DNA from: Thalassia testudinum
Lineage: Eukaryota; Streptophyta; Magnoliopsida; Alismatales; Hydrocharitaceae
NCBI GenBank assembly: GCA_037157565.1
Contig: JAZHRO010000013.1
Location: 35,902,501-35,966,500 of the forward strand
DNA length: 64,000 bases
Direction: 5' to 3'
Shown: in pieces, positions 11,169 through 21,483 of the stretch
Numbering within the stretch: the stretch's first letter is position 1
Layout: every line of letters starts with the position of its first letter
Notes under the pieces: generated by a model
The model's database searches: none
The model's input: the letters and a program-made list of their open reading frames with translations, nothing else
What the model was told of the DNA's origin: nothing
Position numbers and translations under genes: made by a program

Positions 11169-11264
11169 ATGGAGGGAGAAGAATTTGATGATGTAGTTCC
11201 ACCTAAAAGAGTGTACGTCTGGGGGGAGAATGATCCTCCCAGAAATTCACTAATTCTGGTATAA
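11169..11264 (+). CDS. Short open frame after LTR-like segment T1
   Basis: A 31-codon frame starting MEGEEFDDVVPPKRVYVWGE and ending TAA. It lies 94 bp beyond the estimated end of T1, where a gag would start if T1 were a 5' LTR. The product is not recognised and the length gives no statistical support; it is recorded only for its position. Confidence 0.15.
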   Translation: MEGEEFDDVVPPKRVYVWGENDPPRNSLILV

Positions 11265-11493
11265 GAAATACACTGGCAAAGTTTTCGCTTGTCTCTCTCT
11301 GATTGCGTAAAAATCTAGAGCTAGCTCAGTCCAAGTATTCATAGGACAAGCCACCTTTGATCATGGGTCTTGTGGGATTCCCCACGATCCCACGATTTTA
11401 TCGTTAATACCATAAAGTCTAGTAACCATTAAACGACTACCTACATAATAATCGGGATGTCGGTTATGTGCCCCAACCTTGGTCAACAGGATC
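11265..11493. other. Pre-insertion sequence left of the nested stack
   Basis: No gene is seen. The last five bases, GGATC (11489-11493), pair with GAATC at 50305-50309 as the probable target duplication of solo LTR E. Confidence 0.6.
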
Positions 11494-13665
11494 TGTTACG
11501 ACCCGGTTCTTGGATCCCTACAAGACTCAAGACCGGCTCACCTCGACTAATCCCAAGACCTAGTCGTCCAACAAGAAATAACCAAAAACAGAAAAGTAAA
11601 CCATATTAACACATGCAATATAAGTAAGCAGAAGAAACGTACAAAGCAGTAAAGGAAATAGAACAAATGTCTCAATACATTCCACCACAACAACAACAAC
11701 AACAGAAAGCAGAAAGTAAATAGTAGTAGCAGAACAGTAACTAAAAGTCCATTACTTACTACAACAGTAGAGAAAAAGAAAATGAAGTGCTGAAGAAAAC
11801 TACGACTTGACTCGATCGGGCCCAGCACCCTCCGTAGCCGAAAACTCGGGTTGCTCAACTCCTGGTCCTGAGCAGTATTATAAAAAGACAAAGTCAGTGA
11901 ACGCTGAGTAGAGTGGTATCTATATTATCTAAGTACAAAATAGTAAAAACAACATGTTTAATTCTCATTTCCAGTTATCTGTTTATATGTTTCAATTTCA
12001 CCAATTTCTCAAAGTAACAAGATATTTCTTGATCTTGCATGTTCCTCGTGGGAACGATCTTGATTACAGTCTTTTCAGTAGAGTAGAAAGTATACGTAGT
12101 GCTCTCCTGGACAAGAGAGTCCCCCGTGGCAGTCCTACACCCAGTCAACCACCCCGAGGTCACTGTCAAGATGTAGCAGTGACTACGACACGTGTAATAA
12201 GCACACAGGTAGCTACCCTGCACTGACATGTGGTCAGTCGTTTCCGCTAGCGGGTACACCTAAAGTACAGCACAAAATAGTATAGGGCCTTACCCTTTCA
12301 AAACAGGGGTCTCGACCCTCAAAACCAAACAAGGGTCTTGCCCCTCCACAGTTCGCACACCCTCGTCTGAATACCTCGGTTTGCCCAGAGTTCCTAACAA
12401 GTTGGTGTAGGGTAGCTAGCTGAACCCCGGGCCCCATGGGGTGGCTAGCTCCCTCCCTACACTAGTAGCTCACCTCAATACCACGTACACGAGGGCCAAC
12501 AGGAGTCGATGTAGAGTGGCCATTCCCAACCCCGGATCTCAACCCAAGGGAGGCTAGCTCCGCTCTACACAAAAGGGGATAGTTGCTCTCCTTGGTACCA
12601 CGTACTCAAGGGCCAGGACACTTCCTGTCTACATTCCAGGTTCCCGTCTATCCACAGGAGTTCTACTCCTAATTCCCCATAGGGTTCATGCTCATGTTCA
12701 CCTCATTTATCCCGATCCAGATCTCATCTTTCATAATTCGTTTATCATCCGTATACAGGTAGCTCGTGTTTTCATAGTTCAATTCTTAATATCATGCAAC
12801 TTGTGTTCTCACAAGTAGTTTCATTAAACACAGGTAGCTCGTAATTATAATACAGGCATTTACTAGCAATTTATCTTAATCACACATGCAAGTGAACCAT
12901 ACAGTACAAACATGCTCATTCATTTCTCTACCCTAGGGTTCATGCTACATCCTAGGGTTCCATTCAGCTATTTCCACAAGCACATTCTTATTTAAATATT
13001 ATTAACAGAATTAAACCACTCTACCAGAAAACACGGCACTACTGGGGGCTTGCACCGCAGACCCAGATGTCTCTACGAGACCCAAACGCGCAGCAGGTTG
13101 AAACCCTATACCAGGGAATACATCACAAAAAGAGAGTTCAAAAAGGTGTAAAACAGACTCTAGTACGTAGAGGAACTCGAAAGGAAAGTACAGGTATTCC
13201 GTTTACGTAAAACAGACCCCAATCGAACCCTAAACAAGTCAAAAACGTTTCTACTGTTCAAAATCAGACGTATGGGAATAATCCCAGATGTCTTAAAAGG
13301 CGTCAGATCTTACCTTATGTTCCTGCGGTATCCTCAGACGTCCAGACCTTCTCTGCAATCGTCTGAAGGCAGTTCCAGAGGTCGGACAATGCCTTCGGTC
13401 GTCTGGACGCACCTCTGGACATCTGGTGATGTGATCAGACGTCCAAAAATGCGTGGAAAAGAGTTCCACGCACCTTCCCAAGGGCCTTTACCTGCGTACG
13501 AAATCGCAAGTCCAAATCAAGTCAAACCAGCTTCTGCGGTGAGGCCTGCATGGTCGTAACAGCGAAAAAGAGCGTACCTTGCAATATAAGTGCTTTCAGA
13601 CGTCTGGTCTCAGACCTGGACGTCCAGCTGCCGCCACGGTTGTCTGGTCTACTCTCCAGATGTCT

Positions 13666-13688
13666 GATACTAGAAAAATCCCAGTATC
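13666..13688. repeat. Conserved LTR inverted repeat (hairpin), copy E
   Basis: The outer stem here reads GATAC...GTATC, where A and B have GATTC...GAATC. One base pair has been exchanged for another on both sides, so the pairing is kept. Confidence 0.75.
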
Positions 13689-13895
13689 AGGAACTCCTCG
13701 CAACTCGCTCTGCTCGCTCGCCACGCGCCGCAGCAGCTCCAGCTGCTGCAGAGGGCCGGGAGGCCACCTCCCCGAGCCCTCTCCTCCTTGCGCACGTGCT
13801 CGCCATTGGCCGTGCGAGCTCCACCGACCTTAGGCCTCCTCCTCCCGCACTCTCCTCCTTCCTCCCTCTTGCCCCTCCCGCACAAGAAACTGAAG

Positions 13896-13900
13896 GTGGT
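13896..13900. repeat. Target-site duplication of element D, left copy
   Basis: GTGGT here is identical to 50057-50061, the 5 bp right of D's other end. It proves a single insertion of D into LTR E. Confidence 0.9.
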
Positions 13901-14336
13901 TGGTTGCCGCTTTGTTCGTCTTGGTTATTATAGTCGTTGTGGTATATGACAAAAATGGTTATCAGTCTAATACAATTTATTACTCAGAATGAAAAGTTTC
14001 TTGAGGTCGAACTCAGGGAGCAAACCAAAATTCTAGAAGCCTATAAATTCACAATATATATATATATATAAGGTTTTACAAAAATTAAGAGAGAGGGAGA
14101 AAGAGGGTAATTGACTTTTTCTTCTTCTCTTTCTTCAGCTGGCTTTTCTCTTCAACTTGTTTTCTTCTTCATTCTTCTTTTCTTCTTCTCTTCTTCTTCA
14201 GCCTTCCTTGTTCTTTCTTCGTCTAAGGTTCCTCTTTCCTCTTCTTCTTCTTCTTTCTTCTTTTCTTCTTCTTCTTCTTCTTATTATTTTTTCTTCTTTT
14301 TTCTCTTCTTCTTCTTCAACAGCTGCGGTTCCTCTT
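13901..14336 (-). mobile_element. Element D 3' LTR, terminal segment
   Basis: It matches 47361 onward of D's other LTR from its first base (TGGTTG[C/T]CGCTTTGTTCG). It contains an expanded TTC/TTA microsatellite at about 14115-14320 that the 5' LTR lacks at this length, then is cut at 14336 by chromovirus C. The rest resumes at 33853. Confidence 0.88.
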
Positions 14337-14558
14337 TGTCACGAGCAGGGCATCAGACGTAGTTTAAGACGTCTGGGAACTGGCCCAGACGTCTGGCCAG
14401 AGGCCTGGAACCCTTCCCAGATGTCTGGTATTAAATTTTTTTGACGTACGGGTTATCGTTTGCGTGCCTGCGTGCGCAGACTGAACCCGCCGCCTTCGTT
14501 CTTCTCTTTCTCTCCCTACAGGCGCTGTTTTTCCTCCTTCTCTCTCCCCGCGGCTGCC

Positions 14559-14567
14559 TTATAAAGA
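14559..14567 (+). promoter_or_regulatory. Predicted TATA box of chromovirus C
   Basis: CTTATAAAG about 223 bp into the LTR, downstream of a group of AGACGTCT palindromes. The 3' LTR has the same motif near 31341. Transcription would start roughly 30 bp downstream, which places R after about position 14595. Prediction from motif and position only. Confidence 0.5.
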
Positions 14568-14863
14568 CGCTTCCCCTCTCCCTCACCCTCACTCCACTGC
14601 CTTCTTCTTCTTCTCCCTGTTTGCGAGAGAGCACGCGGGCAAGAGCGGCCGCAGCGACTGCTGCGGGTGTGTGGGGAGGAGGAGTCGTTGCGAGGGGAAG
14701 AAGGAGCTTGACCGCGAGGGTGCGAGCTTGCCGGGGCAGCTAGAGCCGGCCGGCGGGAGAGCAGCGAGCGTGGGGTGTCGCGGAGGAGCTGCTGCAACTC
14801 AGGCAGCAGGCGGACGCAGCACGGCACGGCCGTGCGCTGCGAGCGGAGAGCAAGAAGGGTTCT

Positions 14864-14888
14864 AATTCTGGGAAAATTTCTCAGAATC
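14864..14888. repeat. Conserved LTR inverted repeat (hairpin), C 5' LTR
   Basis: AATTCTGGGAAA and TTTCTCAGAATC are near-complementary; two positions no longer pair. The 3' LTR version at 31639-31663 has a different mismatch. Confidence 0.7.
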
Positions 14889-14950
14889 AGACATCTGGAC
14901 TTACGACCAGACGACGCATAAGACGTCGGGAGGAAGGACCAGACGACTGA

Positions 14951-14959
14951 CAGGTACAA
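14951..14959 (+). promoter_or_regulatory. Splice-donor-like site, C 5' LTR
   Basis: CAG/GTACAA with GT at 14954-14955, about 617 bp into the LTR. It is the equivalent of GTGAGT in A and GTAAGT in B. It could pair with the acceptor-like site at 26283-26284. Confidence 0.4.
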
Positions 14960-15108
14960 TAATTGTCATCTTCTCCTTTTTACGCGTGTACGGCCATGCA
15001 GCCGTCCGCCGCGTTCTTCTGCACCCCTTCGTGATGAGAGCGAGTGTGTGTGTGTGCAATAATCGTTCGGGAGGGCGGTAGGGGTCACCATCCCACACCA
15101 ATCAGACA

Positions 15109-15113
15109 TCTGG
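15109..15113. repeat. Target-site duplication of element B, left copy
   Basis: TCTGG here versus TTTGG at 24145-24149. Removing B and one copy restores continuity with the intact 3' LTR of C at 31885-31890. The single difference is a C-to-T change. Confidence 0.82.
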
Positions 15114-17789
15114 TGTAACGATTCGATTCCCGAGTCCCTACGAGACACGAGAACCGGACCGACTCGACTAATCCCAAGACCTAGTCGTCCAACGAGGAAG
15201 TAACCAAAAGAGCAGTAAAATAAACCACATTCAACATGAAATATAACTAGCAGTAAGAAAATACAGCAGTAAGAAAAAGAACTACTACAGCATGTACCAC
15301 CACAACAGTAGAACTACATTTATAACATAACAAGAACTGCGGGTAAAGAAAAGTACAGAGAGTAACAAAAACTACTCACTACAGTAGAACAAAAGGGCAT
15401 AAAAGAACAGTGGAACTCTACTGGACCCTACTCGGCCCAGCGTCCTCTGCAGCCGCTGACCCTGGCTGCTCAACACCTGGTCCTGAAAAGTAACGAGTGT
15501 AACACGTCAGCGAAACACTGAGTAGAGTGGCAGCTAAACAAAAGAAACAGTAAAGTGTACAGTAGCTGTTTTTATTTTCTTACTTCCTTTATTTACGTCT
15601 TTCTATTGTTTCACAATTTATCTATTTCTCAGATCCTTCACTTGATCTCGAATGTTCCTCGTGGGAGCGATCTTGATTGCAGTCTTTTCCGAGCAGTAGA
15701 AGTAGCACGTGGTGCTCCCCTGGTCAGGAGAGTCCCCCGTGGTGATCCTACTCTCAGTCAACCACCCCAAGGTCACGGACAGACGTAACGGTGACTACGG
15801 CACGCGCGATAAACGCACAGGTAGCTAACCCGCACTGGCACGCGGTCAGTCGTTTCCGTTAACGGGTGCGCCCAAAGCACAGCACGGAACCAGTATAGGG
15901 CAGAGCCCTCTCAGGGGTCCAACCCCTCCACAGTAACCAAACAGGGGCCTTGCCCCTCCACAGTCCGCGCACCCTCGCCTGACTACCCTGCTTTGCCCAG
16001 TGGGCCTAACAAGTCGGTGTAGGAGGCTAGCAGAACCCTGGGGCCTGTGGGGTAGCTAGTGCTCTCCCTACACTAGTAGCTCTCCTCGGTACTACGTACA
16101 CGAGGGCCAGCAAGTCGGTACAAAGTGGCCAGACCTAACCCCGAGTCCCTGGGGCGGCTGGCTCCGCTATGCACTAAGCAAGTAACAGGTACTTCCCTTG
16201 GTACTACGTACCCAAGAGACAGCACACTACCACGTCTTTCTTTCTCAGTTCCATTCCTTTCTCTTTCCAGGAGTTCTACTCCTAATTCCCAGTAGGGTTC
16301 CAGCTCTTTTAACTCAGAACATCTAGGTTTCACCTTCCAGTTTCACGTTCTTACAATCCATGTTCTCAATCAGGTTTATTTATTCATAACAGGCAGCTGT
16401 TAAATCAAATTACAGGCAGCTATTTATTCCTTTCCACTTTTCCAAGACCGCAGTATTCATATATTCCACTAGTTTTCCCATCCTATGATTCATGCCATAC
16501 CCTAGGATGTATCATACAATCTGGTTTTCCAGCCCTAGGATTCATGCAACACCCTAGGATCTATCATTCCATCTAGTTTCTCATTCCTAGGATTCATGCA
16601 ATGTCCTAGGTTTTATTTATGGTTCCATAGTTTAACAGATTATGCTAATAAACTTAAAAGCCACTCTACCAGCTACAACGGGAGTACTGCGGGCGTGGTC
16701 GGGAATCCCGCGTGCCTCCGCAACCCCCGAGACTGCAATGGAACGGGGTCCTCTCACAAGGATCAAACACAAAGAGTTTCTCAAAACAGTATCTAATCAC
16801 TATAGACGGGTAGAAGATTTTATTCTGAAAAGGACGCAACTCGAAACGCGGAAAACGGACTCCGAACGGGCCCTAAACGGGTCGAAAGCGACGAAACAGT
16901 GCAAAATCAGACGTCTGGAACTTCTTTCAGACGTCTTAAAAATGGGGATCAGATGGTACCTTGTCCTGCATAGTCTCTCAGACGTCCAGAAGCCTACGGG
17001 GGCATCTGGCCTAGTTCCCAGACGTCCGATGGTCACCCCGGACGTCTGGAAGTCGTTCTCGTCGTCTGGCACTGCAGCCAGACGTCTGATTCGCGTTGGA
17101 TGCGAATCTCAGCCTGCACGTACGAACTCGTCACTCAGTACAACGGTCGCAGAAAAGGACGAAGGATGGAAAAGAATAACTTACTTTCCAGATGTCTGGA
17201 TAGTCCTCCAGACGTCCTCACCGTCGTCTGGTTGGAAGACCAGACGTCTGATTCTGGAAAAATTTCCAGAATCAGGGCGCGACTCGCCCTCCGCCTGCGA
17301 CGCACGGCCGCGCCGCGCCTCGTCCTCTTGCTGCTCAAGCTGCACCAGGCCTCCCGCATCACCCCGCGTCTTCTGCTCCCCTCGCCGGCCGGCTCTAGCT
17401 ACCCCGGCAAGCTCGCCCTCACGGCCGAGCGCCTCCTCCCTCGCGCAGCACCTCCTCCCGCACTCACCGCGACTGTCGCTGCCGCCGCTTGCTCACGCTC
17501 GCACTCGCGCAACGGCTGGAAGGAGAGGAGGAAGGGAGCGGAGGTGATGAGAGTGAGGGAGAGGGCGTGGCTTTTTAAAGCCGCGCGGGGAGAGGGAGAG
17601 AGAGAGAGAGCAGCGCCTGCGGAGGAGAAAAGAGCATCTGCAGGTCTGGACGCGCAGGCCCGCAGACGAAACCCACCATGCCGCGAAAAATAAATCCCAG
17701 ACGTCTGGAATGGGTCCCAAACGTCTGGTCAGACATCTGGGCCAGCTCCTAGACGTCTTAAAAGACGTTTTGAAGCTGCGGTCGTAACA
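15114..17789 (-). mobile_element. Chromovirus B 3' LTR (2,676 bp)
   Basis: Reads TGTTACGACCGCAGC leftwards from 17789 and ends at 15114. It is very similar to the 5' LTR at 21484-24144 along its whole length. It carries all family marks: palindromes 16908-17760, hairpin 17250-17273, donor-like GTAAGT at 17184 and CCTAGG repeats about 16475-16615. Confidence 0.92.
17179..17187 (-). promoter_or_regulatory. Splice-donor-like site, B 3' LTR
   Basis: On the minus strand GAAA/GTAAGT, with GT at 17184-17183. GTAAGT is the strongest plant 5' splice-site form and the 5' LTR of B has the same at 23551. Confidence 0.45.
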
Positions 17790-17873
17790 ATATAACAAAC
17801 TCAAAGGAAGTTTCATCCCCGAAACTTGCGCTAACTAGGGTGCGAGAAGAACGTCATAATAACCATAACAAAC

Positions 17874-20800
17874 TCAAATAGGACCGAAGCCGGTCCGAAG
17901 AGACGTACCCGCGAAGAATTCCGGGTACCGCTCCCGCATTGCCGCCTCAGGCTCCCAAGTAGCCTCCTCGTACCGCTGGCTCCTCCACAAAACCTTTACC
18001 AGGGGTACTTGCTTTCGTCTCAGACTGCGGACGGCTCGGTCTAGAATCTACACTGGCCGCTCGGGGTAGGTCAGGTCGTCGCCCACCTCGACGCTCTCGT
18101 GACTCAGTACGTGACTGGGATCGGCTACGTACTTCCTGAGGTCGGACACGTGGAACACGTCGTGCACACTAGAAAGCTGGGGAGGGAGGGCAAGCCTGTA
18201 AGCAACGGGTCCAACCCGCTCCAGGACCTCAAAGGGCCCCACAAACCTCGGCGCGAGCTTCCCTCTCACCCCAAACCGCTGCAGGCCCTTCATGGGCGAA
18301 ACATGAAGAAAGACATGGTCCCCAACCTCAAACTGCGCCTCTCTGCGTCTCCGATCCGCGTAGCTCTTCTGTCTGCTCCTGACATTGCGGAGTCGCCTGT
18401 GGATCTGCTCGACTACCTCCTGACTCTGCCGGATCAACCTGGGGCCAACCTCCCACTTGGTCCCCACCTCAACCCAACTCAAGGGTGACGTACACCTCCG
18501 TCCGTACAGAGCCTCGTAGGGAGCCATGCCGATGCTCGAGTGATAACTGTTGTTGTATGCAAACTCCGCCAGGGGCAGGTGCTCCTCCTAAGAGCCCCTC
18601 CAGTCCAGTACACAGTCACGCAAAAGGTCCTCAAGTGTCTGTATCGTGCGCTCAGACTGTCCGTCCGTCTGGGGGTGGTAAGCTGTACTAAACCTCAACC
18701 GCGTCCCCAGGGCTTGCTGAAACTCAGCCCAGAACTGGGACATAAAGCGGGTATCCCGGTCGGATACGATTTCCCGCGGAACTCCGTGTAGTCGTACCAC
18801 GTCGCGGATATACCTCTCTGCCAATTGTGCTGGTCCCAAAGTGACTCGGATCGGCAAGAATCGTGCCGTCTTCATCAGTCTATCCACAATTACCCAGACT
18901 GCGTCGTGTCCTCGCTGGGTAACAGGTAAACCCACCACCAAGTCCATGTTGATGCTCTCCCACTTCCACTCTGGCACTGGAAGCGGCTGTAGTGGCCCTG
19001 CAGGCCTCTGATGCTCGGCTTTCACCTGCTGACACACTAAGCATTGCTGCACGAATTCACCCACATCCCGCTTCATCCCCCTCCACCAAAACTCGCGTCT
19101 CAAGTTGTGGTACATCTTCGTGTTTCCGGGATGTATGATGAATCTGGAACCATGTGCCTCAGTCAAGAGCTCTCTCAACAGCTCCTCGTCCCTGGGAATG
19201 CACAACCGTCCCCTCAGGCGTAGCACCTGGTCTGTGAAAGAGAAGTCCCCTGGGTCTCCTGACAGCACTCTGTCGCGCAAGGACTGCAAGTACGGATCAG
19301 CCATCTGTCCTGTGATGATGCGGTCTATCAGCTCTGGCCTAGTCTGTCGTGTCACCGTCACTGCCCCACAGTGCCCCCATAACTCCAGGGGTCGCCAACT
19401 GCCCACCTCCTCCAAGAGGCTCCAACTCTGCAACTGTAAACTGGCCAAGTGTGCGGGCGCCTTCCGGCTCAAGGCGTCAGCCACCACATTGGCCTTGCCC
19501 GGGTGATAGGAAATGCTGCAGTCGTAGTCCTTCAGGAGCTCCAACCAACGTCTCTGTCTCATGTTGAGCTCCTTCTGATCAAAAAGGTATCTGAGGCTCT
19601 TGTGATCCGTGAAAATCTCGAAGGTCTCACCGTACAAGTAGTGCCTCCAGGTCTTCAACAGGAAGACGGCAGCTGCCAACTCCAGGTCGTGGCTAGGGTA
19701 GGTATGCTCATGGGGCTTCAGTTGCAGCGAAGCGTAAGCGACAACGTGACCCCTCTGCATGAGCACACCTCCTAACCCCTGCAAGGAGGCGTTCGTGTAC
19801 ACAACGAACCCGCCACTACTGTCAGGGATGGTGAACACGGGAGCCGAAGTCAACCTCTCCTTCAGCTCCTGAAAACACGCCTCGCAGGCGTCCGTCCAAG
19901 TGAAGGGCACGTCCTTCCGGGTCAACTGTATCATAGGACGCGCAATCTGTGAAAAACCTCTGATAAAATGTCTGTAGTAACCTGCCAATCCCAGGAAACT
20001 GCGGATCTCAGTGACTGAACGCGGTCTCTCCCACCTGAGCACTGCCTCAATCTTGGCTGGGTCGACCGCCAAGCCGTCTCCAGAGATCACATGACATAAG
20101 AAGGTCACCTCCCTCAACCAGAACTCGCACTTGCTGTATTTGGCGTACAGCCTTTGCCGTCTCAGAGTGTCCAGAACCATCCGCAAGTGTTGTCCGTGCT
20201 GCGTCTGATCTCTAGAATAGATGAGTACGTCATCTATGAATACCACCATGAACTGGTCCAAGTACGATCTAAACACCCGGTTCATCAGGTCCATGAAAGC
20301 AGCGGGGGCATTGGTCAACCCAAACGGCATGACCAGAAACTCGTAGTGTCCGTATCGGGTGCGGAAAGCTGTCTTGGAGACATCCGTCTCCCTGATCCTC
20401 AACTGGTGGTATCCAGACCTCAAGTCGATCTTGCAGAACACCATGGCACCCCGCAACTGGTCAAATAAGTCGTCGATCCTCGACAGCGGATATCTGTTCT
20501 TGATGGTGACCCTATTCAGCTGTCGGTAGTCCACACAAAGGCATAGGGTACCATCCTTCTTCTACACAAACAGTACCGGGACTCCCCAGGGAGACGCACT
20601 GGGCCTCACGAAACCCTTTTCCAAAAGGTCCTGCAACTGGGACTTGAGCTCTCGCAGCTCAAGCGGTGCCATCCTGTATGGAGCGGTGGAGATGGGGCTG
20701 GTCCCTGGTACTAATGAGATCTCAAACTCGATCTCACGCTCGGGCGGTAGTCCTGGTAACTCGTCTGGAAACACGTCAGGGTACTCTCTGACCACCGGGA

Positions 20801-21483
20801 TGCTCTGGAAGTTTGCCACAGGACTGGGCTCTGCCACCGCACAAGCTAGGAAGCCCTCACACCCCTGGCTCAAAAGTCTCACCGCCCGAAGTGCCGAAAT
20901 GCACCTGAAGCCTCTGTCCACTGGCTGTCCGTGAAACTCGAAAGAAGGTAACTCCGGCATGGAGAAGGCAATCTTCCTCTCAAAATAGTCCACTAAGGCA
21001 TGGTAAGCAGACAGCCAGTCCATCCCCAGAATTACGCCAAAGTCCTCCATCTGTAACAAAATCAAGTCAGCTGACAGGCTATGTCCCCCGACGCTAACCT
21101 CGCAATCCATGTACACCTCCTCAGCTACAAACAGCTGACCACTCGGACCTCTGATTACGAACGGATTCTCTAACAGCATGTAATCCTGGCCCAAACTAAC
21201 TGCGAAAGTGGCTGCGACAAACGAGTGCGTAGCGCAGGAATCGAAAAGTGTGTAAACGAGTCTGCCGGAAATTGAAACCACACCTGCCACCACCGAGCCT
21301 GAAGCTTTGGCATCCCTGTGTGTCAGGGCGTTGATACGCCCCTCAGCTCTAGGTGCGGACGAAGCAGCCACACTCTGCGTCGGACGGGCAGGTGCTGGCC
21401 GGTACCCTCCTCGTGACTGTTGTCCTCCTCGCGCCTGGGAACCGCGGCCTCCTACGCTCCTCAGTCCTGGGAACGCGCCTGAG
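17874..21483 (-). pseudogene. Chromovirus B pol: protease, RT, RNase H, integrase, chromodomain
   Basis: One minus-strand frame of about 1,200 codons with three stops only: TAG at 20562-20564, 18588-18590 and 18048-18050. Domain order: retropepsin (LVYTLFDSCATHSF, then ILGMDWLSAYH; the usual DSGA is DSCA), RT ([30 protein letters not shown], catalytic [11 protein letters not shown] at about 20215), RNase H ([14 protein letters not shown], where the usual first Asp is Asn), integrase zinc finger ([11 protein letters not shown]), core ([26 protein letters not shown]) and chromodomain closing at TGA 17874-17876. The polyprotein would make the cDNA and insert it in the host genome. Gag is deleted. 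TAG at 18048 is a CAG-to-TAG change and TAG at 18588 a TGG-to-TAG change relative to sister copies. Confidence 0.92.

Larger units (their letters stand above)
11494..13900 (-). mobile_element. Solo chromovirus LTR E, left segment
   Basis: On the minus strand this is the 3' and central part of an LTR of the chromovirus superfamily (G-type). Its 3' end at 11494 has the family's TGTTACGACCC terminus in reverse. It holds a single CCTAGG repeat region (12931-12960), palindromes (13264-13660), the hairpin (13666-13688) and a donor-like GTACG at 13577. It is interrupted at 13900 by Athila-like element D; the remaining 243 bp are at 50062-50304, giving about 2,650 bp. The flanks GGATC and GAATC differ at one base. 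With no internal region between its ends, E is a solo LTR, the usual product of LTR-LTR recombination. Confidence 0.88.
14337..15113 (+). mobile_element. Chromovirus C 5' LTR, first segment
   Basis: Starts TGTCACGAGCAGGG, matching TATCACGAGCAGGG at the start of the 3' LTR (31129). Contains palindromes from 14355, the TATA box near 14560, the hairpin and the donor-like site. It stops at 15113 where element B begins and resumes at 24150 after B's target duplication. Confidence 0.92.

Noticed and set aside
14111..14362. Ser/Phe-rich frame, also at 47565-47918
   Set aside because: Translation of a CTT/TTC microsatellite in D's LTR.
15555..15788. Open frame of 77 codons, with a near-identical one at 21922-22155
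   Set aside because: Both lie at the same place in the two LTRs of B. The resemblance follows from LTR duplication, not from coding.
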